DNA of 64,000 nucleotides from Cyclobacteriaceae bacterium (GTDB lineage Bacteria > Bacteroidota > Bacteroidia > Cytophagales > Cyclobacteriaceae), in the NCBI GenBank assembly GCA_022841475.1, contig JALHRJ010000002.1, forward strand, positions 124,001 to 188,000. Reading direction: 5' to 3'. This document shows positions 15,658 through 23,093 of the stretch, in pieces. The position numbers and the translations under genes were made by a program. Position 1 is the stretch's first letter. Every line of letters begins with the position of its first letter. The notes under the pieces are model-generated. The model saw nothing but the letters and a program-made list of their open reading frames with translations. It was not told the origin of the DNA and made no database searches.

Positions 15658-15685
15658 ATCATACATTAATTTCGCCATAAGTCAA
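15658..15685 (-). promoter_or_regulatory. sigma70-type promoter, 16-bp spacer
   Basis: Minus strand TTGACT (15685-15680), 16 bp, TATGAT (15663-15658). A copy of the scattered palindrome (15686-15707) abuts the -35 box, the position of an activator or repressor site. Confidence 0.75.
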
Positions 15686-15707
15686 GAACATTCGATTTCG
15701 AACTATT
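15686..15707. repeat. copy 2 of the 22-24-bp palindromic motif
   Basis: G-A-A-C-A-T-T-C-G-A, TT, T-C-G-A-A-C-T-A-T-T: a degenerate match keeping both TCGA half-site cores at the same spacing. Directly adjacent to the promoter at 15658-15685. Confidence 0.4.
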
Positions 15708-15921
15708 TGGAAATGGCAAATGGAGTGAGTAATCTGCTAGGGATATAGAAATGGTCAACGTTGTTAGTATAACACCAATGCACTCCGCTATCGCTGGATT
15801 CGACAACATATACAATGAAGTCCTCGGCGTAATTAGCCTTAATCAAGCGGTATAAGCCGGGAAAATCAAGCTGCATTTGAAAAACATCGACCACATAAAA
15901 ACCAGGCGTCAACGAGTCCAT
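15703..15921 (-). CDS. hypothetical protein, 72 aa
   Basis: Not recognised. A small protein of strands (G-F-Y-V-V-D-V-F-Q-M, F-I-V-Y-V-V-E-S-S) with its own promoter at 15953-15980. Apparently monocistronic. Confidence 0.65.
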   Translation of the reverse strand: MDSLTPGFYVVDVFQMQLDFPGLYRLIKANYAEDFIVYVVESSDSGVHWCYTNNVDHFYIPSRLLTPFAISK

Positions 15922-15952
15922 ATTTGATTGCTCCTTGTATATCTATCGTTCA

Positions 15953-15980
15953 ATTGTAGCAATAATCATTCGTTAGTCAA
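15953..15980 (-). promoter_or_regulatory. sigma70-type promoter, 16-bp spacer
   Basis: Minus strand TTGACT (15980-15975), 16 bp, TACAAT (15958-15953), with the -35 overlapping the last codons of the gene at 15973. Confidence 0.8.
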
Positions 15981-16233
15981 GCATGACTATATCACCCCAA
16001 TAACTATTCCAATCATTATAAAACTTCAAGCCGCGTTCAGTTGACGATACTTCAATCGCACCATCGACTGTTTCTGATGATCGGATGTCAACTAAACCTA
16101 AGTCAACCATACGCTCGAAGTGGGCCGCATAAGGATGACGCACAAAATAATCAAGTGGGTCAATATGCGGCGCTTCGTAAAAATCAATAAATGCTTCCAA
16201 CTCATCCGGCGTTAATTCGAATGGCGTATCCAT
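15973..16233 (-). CDS. small winged-helix-like protein, 86 aa
   Basis: L-T-P-D-E-L-E-A-F-I-D-F at the N-terminus, M-V-D-L-G-L-V-D-I-R-S-S-E then S-T-E-R-G-L-K-F-Y-N: the 'L-G-L-V ... wing ... T-x-x-G' pattern of short winged-helix proteins, also seen at 1060 and 19155. DNA binding is an inference. Last gene of the operon from 19102. Confidence 0.65.
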   Translation of the reverse strand: MDTPFELTPDELEAFIDFYEAPHIDPLDYFVRHPYAAHFERMVDLGLVDIRSSETVDGAIEVSSTERGLKFYNDWNSYWGDIVMLD

Positions 16234-16240
16234 AATGTTT

Positions 16241-16480
16241 TTACTTCCTTATAACCTTTTTATTCTTACCGTGTCCTTTGAATATTTGTAGTTCGGAGTT
16301 ATCATGATCAAACTTCATGTGATCATCGAAACGAATCTGAACCCTATCATCAATAACAGGCGGGGTGTAAATCTTAAGTGCCAAATTCTTAGGTTCAAGA
16401 AGTTGTTTAATTTGGTTTGCTATAAAATAAAAAACATCTAACGTTAAGCGATCTTGATTATCTTGTGGATGATAAATCAT
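16241..16480 (-). CDS. hypothetical protein, 79 aa
   Basis: Not recognised. Polar, basic C-terminus (K-G-H-G-K-N-K-K). Overlaps the preceding gene by 4 nt. Confidence 0.6.
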   Translation of the reverse strand: MIYHPQDNQDRLTLDVFYFIANQIKQLLEPKNLALKIYTPPVIDDRVQIRFDDHMKFDHDNSELQIFKGHGKNKKVIRK

Positions 16481-16797
16481 AATTCACCCATTGGGATACT
16501 ATAATCATTCGGGTTTAATATTTTCCCACCATTGAAATAACTGTTTCGATTCACAATAAGTTTTCTCAAAGCAGTTTCGATGTCGGGTTGGTTTCCAGAG
16601 CTATGCCACACCTTATCCCATCCACTTGCACTCCACGTTTCATTACCCCAATAAATCAAACGAATTGATGTTATTTCATCGAGATAAATGTCATCAGGCA
16701 TAGATAGTGTTCTCCTGTCATCAATAATATCAATTTGCGTTCTATGGTGGATAGAACGACAAACCCACGTATAAAGATGTTTAATCCAATGTTTCAT
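16477..16797 (-). CDS. hypothetical protein, 106 aa
   Basis: Not recognised. Trp- and Ile-rich; N-terminus basic and aromatic (K-H-W-I-K-H-L-Y-T-W). ATGA-type overlaps with both neighbours indicate real coding and co-translation. Confidence 0.65.
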   Translation of the reverse strand: MKHWIKHLYTWVCRSIHHRTQIDIIDDRRTLSMPDDIYLDEITSIRLIYWGNETWSASGWDKVWHSSGNQPDIETALRKLIVNRNSYFNGGKILNPNDYSIPMGEL

Positions 16798-17426
16798 GAT
16801 GACTCCACTGTTACATCTACTCCAATAAACGAACGATAGATATTATGTGATCTGTACCATGCTTCAATCGCTTTCCAATCTAGTTCATTTAATGGTGGCA
16901 CAGATAACACGGTATCGCGATCTTGTGGTGAAATATCAAGATATAGTTTGTTAAACTGATCTAATATCCATTCCCAATCTTTTGATTGGGGCCCATAAGG
17001 ACGCCCTTTGTGAGCCTTGATTAATGAACCACCACAATTTTCACACCGCCAGAATCCATCATCCGAACCCATGAACGTTGGGTAACGATCAAACCGTGAA
17101 CCGCATGACGCACAAACTTCAACGGTACTATCTGCACGTAACAAGCGGGGTGGTTTAACAGGACAATCGATATGTAAGTCGTCACTTACTAACAACTCTT
17201 GATCTAATGCACTTAGGGAAGCACACAATGCATTCTGTGCATCTTTCCAAGCCTGCGCTTCGCCTCTTGGGTACATCTCGTACTCATCAAAACCATAACT
17301 CACCAATACACTCGCCGCATCTGCTACGGTTAACAAAAGACGCAAATATTCAACATATTCTGGTTTGGGTTCGATGTAACCATCGTAAGTTGAAATAAAT
17401 TCTCTGATCTGATCGATCTTGGTCAT
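16794..17426 (-). CDS. zinc-ribbon protein, 210 aa
   Basis: Helical N-terminal half; around residues 107-138 a canonical four-cysteine ribbon: C-A-S-C-G-S-R-F ... C-E-N-C-G-G-S-L. The C-terminal part ends in a short helical domain (L-N-E-L-D-W-K-A-I-E-A-W). Zinc ribbons of this kind usually mediate nucleic-acid or protein binding; the target is unknown. Sits in the 19.1-16.0 kb operon. Confidence 0.7.
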   Translation of the reverse strand: MTKIDQIREFISTYDGYIEPKPEYVEYLRLLLTVADAASVLVSYGFDEYEMYPRGEAQAWKDAQNALCASLSALDQELLVSDDLHIDCPVKPPRLLRADSTVEVCASCGSRFDRYPTFMGSDDGFWRCENCGGSLIKAHKGRPYGPQSKDWEWILDQFNKLYLDISPQDRDTVLSVPPLNELDWKAIEAWYRSHNIYRSFIGVDVTVESS

Positions 17427-17509
17427 ATTTATTCTTCTTCTTATATATCATCAATGTCAATTAAAATTAATTTCAAACGAACAAACACTATGCAAAAAAC
17501 GCATAATGT

Positions 17510-17719
17510 TCAACGCACTTTCCACATATCACGATAGAGTTCATTGGCTATAAATTTATATTCTGTTGCACTAAAACGCTCAGTCTCCATACACAAATCA
17601 TAGTGTGTATGTTCTGCTCGTTTCGATACTTCATTGATTCCAGTGATCAATCCAAGAGTGAAGATTATTATAAGTAGTATGTTGAATGCAACCACTAATG
17701 TTATCTTTGTTCGTTTCAT
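17510..17719 (-). CDS. small single-pass membrane protein, 69 aa
   Basis: A basic start (K-R-T-K-I-T) followed by one membrane helix (about residues 7-28, L-V-V-A-F-N-I-L-L-I-I-I-F) and a soluble tail of about 40 residues. The start overlaps the upstream stop by 4 nt. Function unknown. Confidence 0.65.
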   Translation of the reverse strand: MKRTKITLVVAFNILLIIIFTLGLITGINEVSKRAEHTHYDLCMETERFSATEYKFIANELYRDMWKVR

Positions 17720-18084
17720 TTCTCAAACACTTCTGTTAAATCAATAGGCATTTTACTCTCACTAAAACGTTTTACACCTTCCATCACAGTTCCAACGTCT
17801 TTCCAGAATGCAATGTCCGGCATTTCTTCGTAGCCAACTTTAACTTTACCACCCCAAATAGAAGGATGTGGCGTAACGACAACATAATACTGCACAATCC
17901 CGTTGTAACGTTCGGCAAACACATCCCCTGCTTTAAGGCGTGGCAAGTGTGGAAAAGCTCGCCAATAGTATTCATCAAGTAAGTTATGAAGTGCTTCTTT
18001 CAATGCACTAATGCGTTTGTCTATTTCAACTTTCTCGTTTTCAAGCGCGTTAATCTCATCTCTTATTTGTGTTTCAGTTCGCAT
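17716..18084 (-). CDS. hypothetical protein with N-terminal coiled coil, 122 aa
   Basis: Residues 1-40 form a heptad helix (I-R-D-E-I-N-A-L-E-N-E-K-V-E-I-D); the rest is a strand-rich domain (Y-V-V-V-T-P-H-P-S-I-W-G-G-K-V-K-V). Overlaps the membrane-protein gene that follows. Confidence 0.65.
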   Translation of the reverse strand: MRTETQIRDEINALENEKVEIDKRISALKEALHNLLDEYYWRAFPHLPRLKAGDVFAERYNGIVQYYVVVTPHPSIWGGKVKVGYEEMPDIAFWKDVGTVMEGVKRFSESKMPIDLTEVFEK

Positions 18085-18103
18085 AACTATATACTCCTGT
18101 TAT

Positions 18104-18586
18104 CTATTCCAACATGTTCTTTTCAAATTCTTTAATCGAGTCTATAACATTCTGTACCATAGCGCTAAGGTTATCATGGACGTGGATACCATACATATCT
18201 AGTGTTATTTCTAAGTTCCTTCTACGATAAAACTCCGGTTCAGCGCCGACAATTAACCTACCAGAATGGGCAAATAACCCTGTTTCAAGTAACGCGATTG
18301 GAGCATAGCTATTGCCGGGAAACCACATGAATATTTTTGATACTTGGTTGAGATACTTTAGCTCCCACTGAATTTGTTCGTCCAATGTATCAGGCGTAAA
18401 ACTTTCCCGGCGTGGATTAAAGATAACAAGGTTGTCTATCCCCATCAACCGCAAACAAACATCTTGTTGCCAATTGACAGCATTTCCCATGTCAATTGCG
18501 CCCGCGAGGAATATTGAATAAAGCGGCATACGAAAATAAGAGGGAAATAAATGGTATTTATCAGGTGCAGTAATAATTTTAGCCAT
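18104..18586 (-). CDS. nucleoside 2-deoxyribosyltransferase-like protein, 160 aa
   Basis: F-L-A-G-A-I-D, then W-Q, I-F-N-P-R-R, Q-W-E-L-K-Y-L and A-L-L-E-T-G-L in order match the nucleoside 2-deoxyribosyltransferase-like fold (Rossmann-like, with the Glu of L-L-E-x-G as the family's catalytic residue). Length (160 aa) is normal. Members exchange bases between deoxynucleosides or hydrolyse nucleotides. In a mobile element this fits nucleotide salvage or supply alongside NrdJ and dUTPase; the exact substrate cannot be told. Confidence 0.75.
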   Translation of the reverse strand: MAKIITAPDKYHLFPSYFRMPLYSIFLAGAIDMGNAVNWQQDVCLRLMGIDNLVIFNPRRESFTPDTLDEQIQWELKYLNQVSKIFMWFPGNSYAPIALLETGLFAHSGRLIVGAEPEFYRRRNLEITLDMYGIHVHDNLSAMVQNVIDSIKEFEKNMLE

Positions 18587-18590
18587 AAAT

Positions 18591-18827
18591 TTATTCTTTG
18601 TTATCTATCTTCCGAGGATATAATGCTTTGACCTGCCGTAACAAAATCGCAGCGCGATAAGGTGATGTAGTGGAAAAACGATATTCATTGAAAATATTCA
18701 AGAGCCGATTGTAGGACATAAACGAGCAATGATAGATTTGCCCTTTGTTACGCCGGGTAGAAACAACTCGATAGTCACCCGGCGCAGTAGTATAGAACAA
18801 AAATTCAACGATGGTATTTGTTTTCAA
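18591..18827 (-). CDS. hypothetical protein, 78 aa
   Basis: Not recognised. Basic small protein (Y-R-V-V-S-T-R-R-N-K-G-Q; R-A-A-I-L-L-R-Q-V-K-A-L). It starts 3 nt after the preceding stop. Confidence 0.65.
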   Translation of the reverse strand: MKTNTIVEFLFYTTAPGDYRVVSTRRNKGQIYHCSFMSYNRLLNIFNEYRFSTTSPYRAAILLRQVKALYPRKIDNKE

Positions 18828-18829
18828 AG

Positions 18830-19102
18830 TTATGATTCACCGACAGCGTGTTTACCAATATCAGTGATCAATCGTTCCAAACCCAGATCGCTTAGACCCA
18901 TATAATACTCATAACGATTGGGGTGAATGGATTGCATCTCCTGAATGTACCCATCCAGTGTTTCATGGATATGCCGCCGACTCTCAGCGGTGAAAGGGCG
19001 TTTGCCACGAGTCGCCGGGACAAGTTTAACATCATTACGCGACAACTGATGTGTCACCTGAATGATGATTGATTTACGCATTGTCCAACTTTTAACACCC
19101 AT
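18830..19102 (-). CDS. hypothetical basic protein, 90 aa
   Basis: Not recognised. Very basic N-terminal half (R-K-S-I-I-I-Q, A-T-R-G-K-R-P-F) and a C-terminus shaped like a wing ending (G-L-S-D-L-G-L-E-R-L). AAAGGAG precedes the ATG. First gene behind the promoter at 19131-19158. Confidence 0.65.
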   Translation of the reverse strand: MGVKSWTMRKSIIIQVTHQLSRNDVKLVPATRGKRPFTAESRRHIHETLDGYIQEMQSIHPNRYEYYMGLSDLGLERLITDIGKHAVGES

Positions 19103-19130
19103 GACAAACTCCTTTGTTTTCTATAGCTTC

Positions 19131-19158
19131 ATTGTAGCGCAATACACGCAAAAGTCAA
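19131..19158 (-). promoter_or_regulatory. sigma70-type promoter, 16-bp spacer
   Basis: Minus strand TTGACT (19158-19153), 16 bp, TACAAT (19136-19131), beginning inside the last codons of the gene at 19155. Confidence 0.85.
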
Positions 19159-19379
19159 TTGTTCTTGTCGTAAATTTCAACTAACTTTCGCAACACACGA
19201 TGTCCCTTATCAGTGATGCGATAAACATTTTTTGCTTCAATCTCAGACAAATAACCTCGCGACACCAACGCCTGTTTTAAGTAATAGTTGGTGTCTGATT
19301 CAGTCGAACTTGCTACTGAACCAAGCGTTAAAGCTGTGCTTAGAATTGTCATAATGTCAACGATAGTATAACGAGCCAA
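19155..19379 (-). CDS. small winged-helix-like protein, 74 aa
   Basis: Y-L-K-Q-A-L-V-S-R-G-Y-L-S-E, then N-V-Y-R-I-T-D-K-G-H-R-V-L-R-K-L: recognition-helix, wing and 'I-T-D-K-G' terminal helix as in small winged-helix regulators. Last gene of the 20.7-19.1 kb operon. Probable DNA-binding protein, target unknown. Confidence 0.65.
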   Translation of the reverse strand: MARYTIVDIMTILSTALTLGSVASSTESDTNYYLKQALVSRGYLSEIEAKNVYRITDKGHRVLRKLVEIYDKNN

Positions 19380-19406
19380 TTGATTGTAGTAATACTCATT
19401 GTTTGA

Positions 19407-19955
19407 TTACCCATAAGTTTCTGAACGGGCTTGTTGCAAAAAGTTTTTATCAGCACACGACTTACACCGCTGCTGTGAAAAATAATATCCAGCATATTCT
19501 GTGTGAGGTTTGAATGTATCACACTTGGAGCAATAGAACAAATGTTTGTCATCGGCACTATTTTGGAGATACTGAAGATACATGTAATCGCTAAAATGAA
19601 ATGGATAAGCCAAACAATGTTTAGCGATAACGCCTTGAAGGAATACAATCCATTGATGGTTATTACCGGGAACTAACGATTGAAAATAACCGTTGTGACT
19701 GCCGGGAATAAAATAAAGCGATGAATAACTTTTCTTAAGAGAGGCAACAATTGATTGAATGAAGTTAGCGGCCTCAAGCGCTTGATATAAGTCTTGACGG
19801 TCAAAAGAAAATGTAACCGAAGAACGATAAGGCGCTTCGCCACAATTCATGTAGGGATAAAATTTTCCATTACTCTCAGTAACATCGAGTTCAAGATACG
19901 GAAAGCGTTTTCTTAGATCAGTCAAAAGTTTGATTGTGCTAACTGCATCCATCAT
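19407..19955 (-). CDS. hypothetical protein with C-terminal zinc knuckle, 182 aa
   Basis: The C-terminus (about residues 138-168) has C-S-K-C-D-T-F-K-P ... C-K-S-C, a four-cysteine site of the kind that often precedes or replaces HNH/endonuclease-VII domains in phage proteins. No HNH histidines follow. The N-terminal 130 residues are alpha/beta and unrecognised. Confidence 0.65.
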   Translation of the reverse strand: MMDAVSTIKLLTDLRKRFPYLELDVTESNGKFYPYMNCGEAPYRSSVTFSFDRQDLYQALEAANFIQSIVASLKKSYSSLYFIPGSHNGYFQSLVPGNNHQWIVFLQGVIAKHCLAYPFHFSDYMYLQYLQNSADDKHLFYCSKCDTFKPHTEYAGYYFSQQRCKSCADKNFLQQARSETYG

Positions 19956-19972
19956 ACAAGTATCCTGTTGAA

Positions 19973-20443
19973 TTAACGAGCAAAAGAAATTAAGTGAGCG
20001 GGCTTTTTCTGAGATACTGCGTAGTCATAGCCCGCTTTTGTTCCTCGGCTTTCGCCGTTCCAAATAAACACACATACATCGGCTATGTCTACCATGTGAC
20101 GGTCACGCGCCGAATACTTATGTACCACATACTTATCCGGCAAATACTTAATATAACGAACAATCCCTTTTTTATCACAGCCGCCGTTGCGAGGAAGGTT
20201 TGCTAATCCGACAATGACAGCCGGGACAGACAATCCGCAGCAAGTTTGAACAACACGCTTGTCAACTCCATCAGCATCACCGACTACTACCGATGATTGA
20301 TGTTGCTTAATCGCGCTGACCACACTCGCTGCATAATCAAGCATAACCGGAGTTGCATATCGACTCCCGGCTATCATAACACGAACAGGTGTTTGTATTG
20401 CCGCAAGAAAAGATTCAGGCGTAACAACTGTCTCGGTTATCAT
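19973..20443 (-). CDS. SLOG / DUF2493-like (YspA-type) protein, 156 aa
   Basis: V-M-I-A-G-S-R at residue 21, V-V-V-G-D-A-D-G-V-D, then A-R-D-R-H-M-V, D-V-C-V-F-I-W-N-G and S-R-G-T are the successive signature motifs of the DUF2493/YspA branch of the SLOG Rossmann-like superfamily. Such proteins bind nucleotide-like ligands and are frequent in phages and defence or counter-defence islands; the ligand is unknown. Its ATG overlaps the upstream stop by one base (TGATG). Confidence 0.8.
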   Translation of the reverse strand: MITETVVTPESFLAAIQTPVRVMIAGSRYATPVMLDYAASVVSAIKQHQSSVVVGDADGVDKRVVQTCCGLSVPAVIVGLANLPRNGGCDKKGIVRYIKYLPDKYVVHKYSARDRHMVDIADVCVFIWNGESRGTKAGYDYAVSQKKPAHLISFAR

Positions 20444-20670
20444 CAGATTGAAATTGCCACAGTCGAAGCATCAACGGGGACAACATTGTAACCAATGGCT
20501 TCCATGTCTTTAGCGATTTGAATGTCTACCTGAAGTGAATCGCCACGAGCCAACGTTTCAATATCAGCAGCCACCGAACGTGCCACTGAAAAAGTCTGGG
20601 AAATTTCGCGGAGAGTAATCTTCCATTCGCGAACCTTCAACGAATAGTTGCGGATATTCCTGTAATTCAT
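20443..20670 (-). CDS. hypothetical helix-turn-helix-like protein, 75 aa
   Basis: W-K-I-T-L-R-E-I-S-Q-T-F-S-V-A-R-S-V-A-A-D-I-E resembles a helix-turn-helix with a basic first arm. First gene behind the promoter 20716-20743, so it could be a regulator of its own operon; this is inference. Confidence 0.6.
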   Translation of the reverse strand: MNYRNIRNYSLKVREWKITLREISQTFSVARSVAADIETLARGDSLQVDIQIAKDMEAIGYNVVPVDASTVAISI

Positions 20671-20715
20671 GGGGGTTTGAGTACCTCAAATATATGGTAG
20701 ATAGTTACATTCATC

Positions 20716-20743
20716 ATTGTACCGGATTAGCCGGAAATGTCAA
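20716..20743 (-). promoter_or_regulatory. sigma70-type promoter with internal dyad
   Basis: Minus strand TTGACA (20743-20738), 16 bp, TACAAT (20721-20716). The spacer holds an inverted repeat (C-C-G-G with 5-nt centre) that could be an operator for the HTH-like protein encoded next. Confidence 0.8.
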
Positions 20744-20764
20744 GTGTTTAACAAGTAATTTATG

Positions 20765-20971
20765 TTACTTAGCTCCGACATAGTTCACTTCCCTGTGTAC
20801 AAAGCTGTTGTCACAGTCCCGGCAGAAATAAACGTTGAAACCATACCAACCATCAGCATTGATAGTATCAGGTTGATAAGTTTTAACAGTAGGGGTCGGC
20901 GGAACATATTGTACTCCGACTACTGTTGTGTTTTTGCTGTTGCAATTTGGGCAAGTGCAATGTTCTGTCAT
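20765..20971 (-). CDS. zinc-ribbon protein, 68 aa
   Basis: C-T-C-P-N-C-N-S-K-N at the N-terminus and F-C-R-D-C-D-N-S-F at the C-terminus form a classic zinc ribbon spanning the whole protein. Small stand-alone ribbons of this kind are common in phages. It has its own promoter at 21010-21037. Confidence 0.65.
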   Translation of the reverse strand: MTEHCTCPNCNSKNTTVVGVQYVPPTPTVKTYQPDTINADGWYGFNVYFCRDCDNSFVHREVNYVGAK

Positions 20972-21009
20972 GATAACCCGTCCGCTGTCTTTTATTTAAC
21001 TATGATTCC

Positions 21010-21037
21010 ATTGTACCTTAGATATGAAAAAGATCAA
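21010..21037 (-). promoter_or_regulatory. sigma70-type promoter, 16-bp spacer
   Basis: Minus strand TTGATC (21037-21032), 16 bp, TACAAT (21015-21010), upstream of the zinc-ribbon gene at 20971. Confidence 0.65.
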
Positions 21038-21259
21038 CTCTATTCATCGTTAATTATTGAACCAACTAAACTAAAGTACCATTTAACGATGTTAACAATC
21101 TACTTTGCAATACTTACGATCTCTGAATTTTTTATGAATAAAAATAGAAACGAGTTTATATAGCCGGGGAGTAAGTTATAATGAACATGACTTAACAAAT
21201 GGGTTATGATAATAAGTTGAACAACGGGTCGTTTTAGGGATAGGCAAGGAAGGTGTTTT

Positions 21260-21637
21260 ATGTTAGGATGGTTGAAATTAAATGGTATATTCAAAAAAGG
21301 AAATCAAAATAGAATGGGCAAAGTTACAATTGAGCGACGTGAATCGTTTGGAATTGAAAACGCTCGGATGTATTTATTGAGTGCCTATCATGTTAATGCT
21401 CTGAGCGACATTGATTTGTTATATTGTTTAGATCATATCAAGCCACCCAACATTTTAACAGCCGAAAGTTATCGTGCCTTTAATGAAGATTATGATATGC
21501 TGTTGAACTTAATCAAACCAATGCGTGGTCGTAAAAAGGTTATGCGGGCCATAACAAAAGTCCTTGATGAATATCTTGAAACACTGAAAAACTTCAAGTT
21601 TAATAGCGGTGAATATTTAGCAATTAAAACAATTTAG
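21260..21637 (+). CDS. hypothetical protein, 125 aa, lone plus-strand gene
   Basis: The only plus-strand gene in the first 52 kb. AAGGAAGG lies 6 nt before the ATG. Basic N-terminal third (W-L-K-L-N-G-I-F-K-K-G-N), then helical (I-K-P-M-R-G-R-K-K-V-M-R-A-I-T-K-V-L-D-E-Y-L). It is followed at once by the long direct repeats 21637-21855. Its orientation and position next to repeats would fit a replication, partition or toxin-type protein, but no family is recognised. Confidence 0.6.
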   Translation: MLGWLKLNGIFKKGNQNRMGKVTIERRESFGIENARMYLLSAYHVNALSDIDLLYCLDHIKPPNILTAESYRAFNEDYDMLLNLIKPMRGRKKVMRAITKVLDEYLETLKNFKFNSGEYLAIKTI

Positions 21638-21855
21638 CATTTTCACTATGGGTCAAAAGTTGTCTATTGATTGAAACTGGCAAATTTTCCCTCAAAATAT
21701 ACTGCGGCTTGATTCGTTTGAATGTTATTTGCATTCCCACTATGGGTCAAAAGTTGTCTATTATTGATTTATAGTATTTTTTCCCTCAAAATGAAATATG
21801 AATTATTCTGAGGATAAAAACAATTGCATTTTCACTATGGGGTAAAAGCTGCCGG
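21637..21855. repeat. long direct repeats, 94-95-bp period
   Basis: A block CACTATGGGTCAAAAGTTGT... begins at 21644, 21738 and (degenerate) 21833. In the first two copies a second block TTTTCCCTCAAAAT follows at exactly 41 bp (21685 and 21779). Each unit is preceded by T-G-C-A-T-T or similar. The intervals are AT-rich and unrelated. Iteron-like binding sites for a replication or regulatory protein are the likeliest reading. Confidence 0.6.
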
Positions 21856-21861
21856 GAAAAC

Positions 21862-21887
21862 AAAAAACCAGCGAAACAAGCTGGCTT
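21862..21887 (-). terminator. intrinsic terminator of the gene at 21911-22369
   Basis: On the minus strand C-C-A-G-C, 7-nt loop, G-C-T-G-G followed by T-T-T-T-T-T-G-T-T-T-T. Well placed 24 nt after the stop codon. Confidence 0.75.
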
Positions 21888-21910
21888 TGATGAGTATATT
21901 GATTTAGCAA

Positions 21911-22369
21911 CTAACTAGCGTAACTAAAAGCAAACCAACGCTGTCCGTCTCCGGCATCACCTACAGTCGCAAATGACGTCAGTGTGTCATCGTACCTTCT
22001 CATTCGGTTATGGATAACGCGATCAACCTCATCCAGATACCCATAGGCCCCGGCTTCAACAATAGCATAATCATTATGCGAAGCCATCAAGTCATGTGAT
22101 GTTGAACTGGGCAGGGCAAGCAACCCGGCACTCCAATAACTACTATCGTATTCAGGTTCAAATACCATTTGCTGCCGGGAAAGCAAACCGCGTGAGTTTG
22201 GCGCTAATGAGGCACACGCCAAATAACCATTGCCATGCCGACGCATTGAAGTAACCTGAATACGACTGGCTGACATGTGATTGAGAATACTTGTAACCTT
22301 AATAACCTTTCCAATGAAGGGTAGTCGGCAAAGTAACCCTTCAATCATTTTTAGTAAACGCATAACCAT
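21911..22369 (-). CDS. hypothetical protein, 152 aa
   Basis: Not recognised. Hydrophobic/basic N-terminus (L-L-K-M-I-E-G-L-L-C-R-L-P-F-I-G-K-V-I-K-V), then Ser/Ala/Tyr-rich. Monocistronic, with an unusually long leader (about 240 nt from the promoter at 22620-22647) that includes a G-G-T-G-A-G-T-C-A-C-C palindrome. Confidence 0.65.
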   Translation of the reverse strand: MVMRLLKMIEGLLCRLPFIGKVIKVTSILNHMSASRIQVTSMRRHGNGYLACASLAPNSRGLLSRQQMVFEPEYDSSYWSAGLLALPSSTSHDLMASHNDYAIVEAGAYGYLDEVDRVIHNRMRRYDDTLTSFATVGDAGDGQRWFAFSYAS

Positions 22370-22619
22370 TTATCCTTAACTCTAATTAAAAATATTTTTT
22401 AGGACAATGAACTATTTAACTGAAATCAATAAACCGTAATTGCAAAGTTGTTAATCCAAAAAATACCCCGCATTATCACCACAAAACCTATGTCCTGTTT
22501 TTCAAATATTCATTAACGAATACTTAAGACGGTGACTCACCTTTCTTCATCATACACCTTTTTTCACTCAAAATTCTATCGCTATTAATTAATGACATTT
22601 GGGAAACTTAATATATCGC

Positions 22620-22647
22620 AATATAACACAAAGTATTAAATTGTCAA
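22620..22647 (-). promoter_or_regulatory. sigma70-type promoter, 16-bp spacer
   Basis: Minus strand TTGACA (22647-22642), 16 bp, TATATT (22625-22620); gives a leader of about 240 nt before the ATG at 22369. Confidence 0.75.
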
Positions 22648-22970
22648 GATGCAATATTAAGACTTCATCAATTATTTGGTTTTTGTTATACATGAACCCG
22701 GCGCTCTCGCTCAACATAATTTATAGAAGTTATCTATAATATCACCATCTCCTATAAGCGTTTACATATAAGCTAAAGGTAACGTATGAAACTACTATGG
22801 TTTTAGTATTGATTTAGTATATTTGGCTACTTTCGCGAATTATTATAAGCGCCTAGCAGACGGGAGGGCATAATCCACCAGCCAAAAATCAAAATTTAAT
22901 TACTAACCATTATTACACAATCAGTAGCAAATTATATGAAGTTTTGAAGTTGGTGTATTAAGGGCAGGCC

Positions 22971-23024
22971 ATTTAGACTATGGGTGCTAAAAATTATAGT
23001 CATTAGTCAGTCCATAGTCTAAAT
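22971..23024. repeat. perfect 13-bp inverted repeat, 28-bp spacer
   Basis: A-T-T-T-A-G-A-C-T-A-T-G-G at 22971-22983 and its exact complement at 23012-23024. The arm shares ACTATGGG with the direct repeats at 21644 and 21738, so the same protein might bind both places. Confidence 0.6.
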
Positions 23025-23093
23025 TATCACAATTGAGAGGTCTGTGGAATGTTTAAGTATTCTGTAGTTTCAAGTCTCCATTCTTTAATCTTT

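Larger units (their letters stand above)
22370..23093. other. 724-bp AT-rich intergenic region
   Basis: No supportable gene. It holds the leader and promoter (22620-22647) of the gene at 22369 and a perfect 13-bp inverted repeat (22971-23024). Otherwise it is low-complexity AT-rich DNA with short imperfect dyads. Together with the repeats at 21637 it is the most origin-like or site-like non-coding DNA in the left half. Confidence 0.5.

Noticed and set aside
21637-21855. CRISPR array.
   Set aside because: Only two full and one partial unit, 94-95-bp period, composite repeat of two blocks with a fixed gap, no cas genes.
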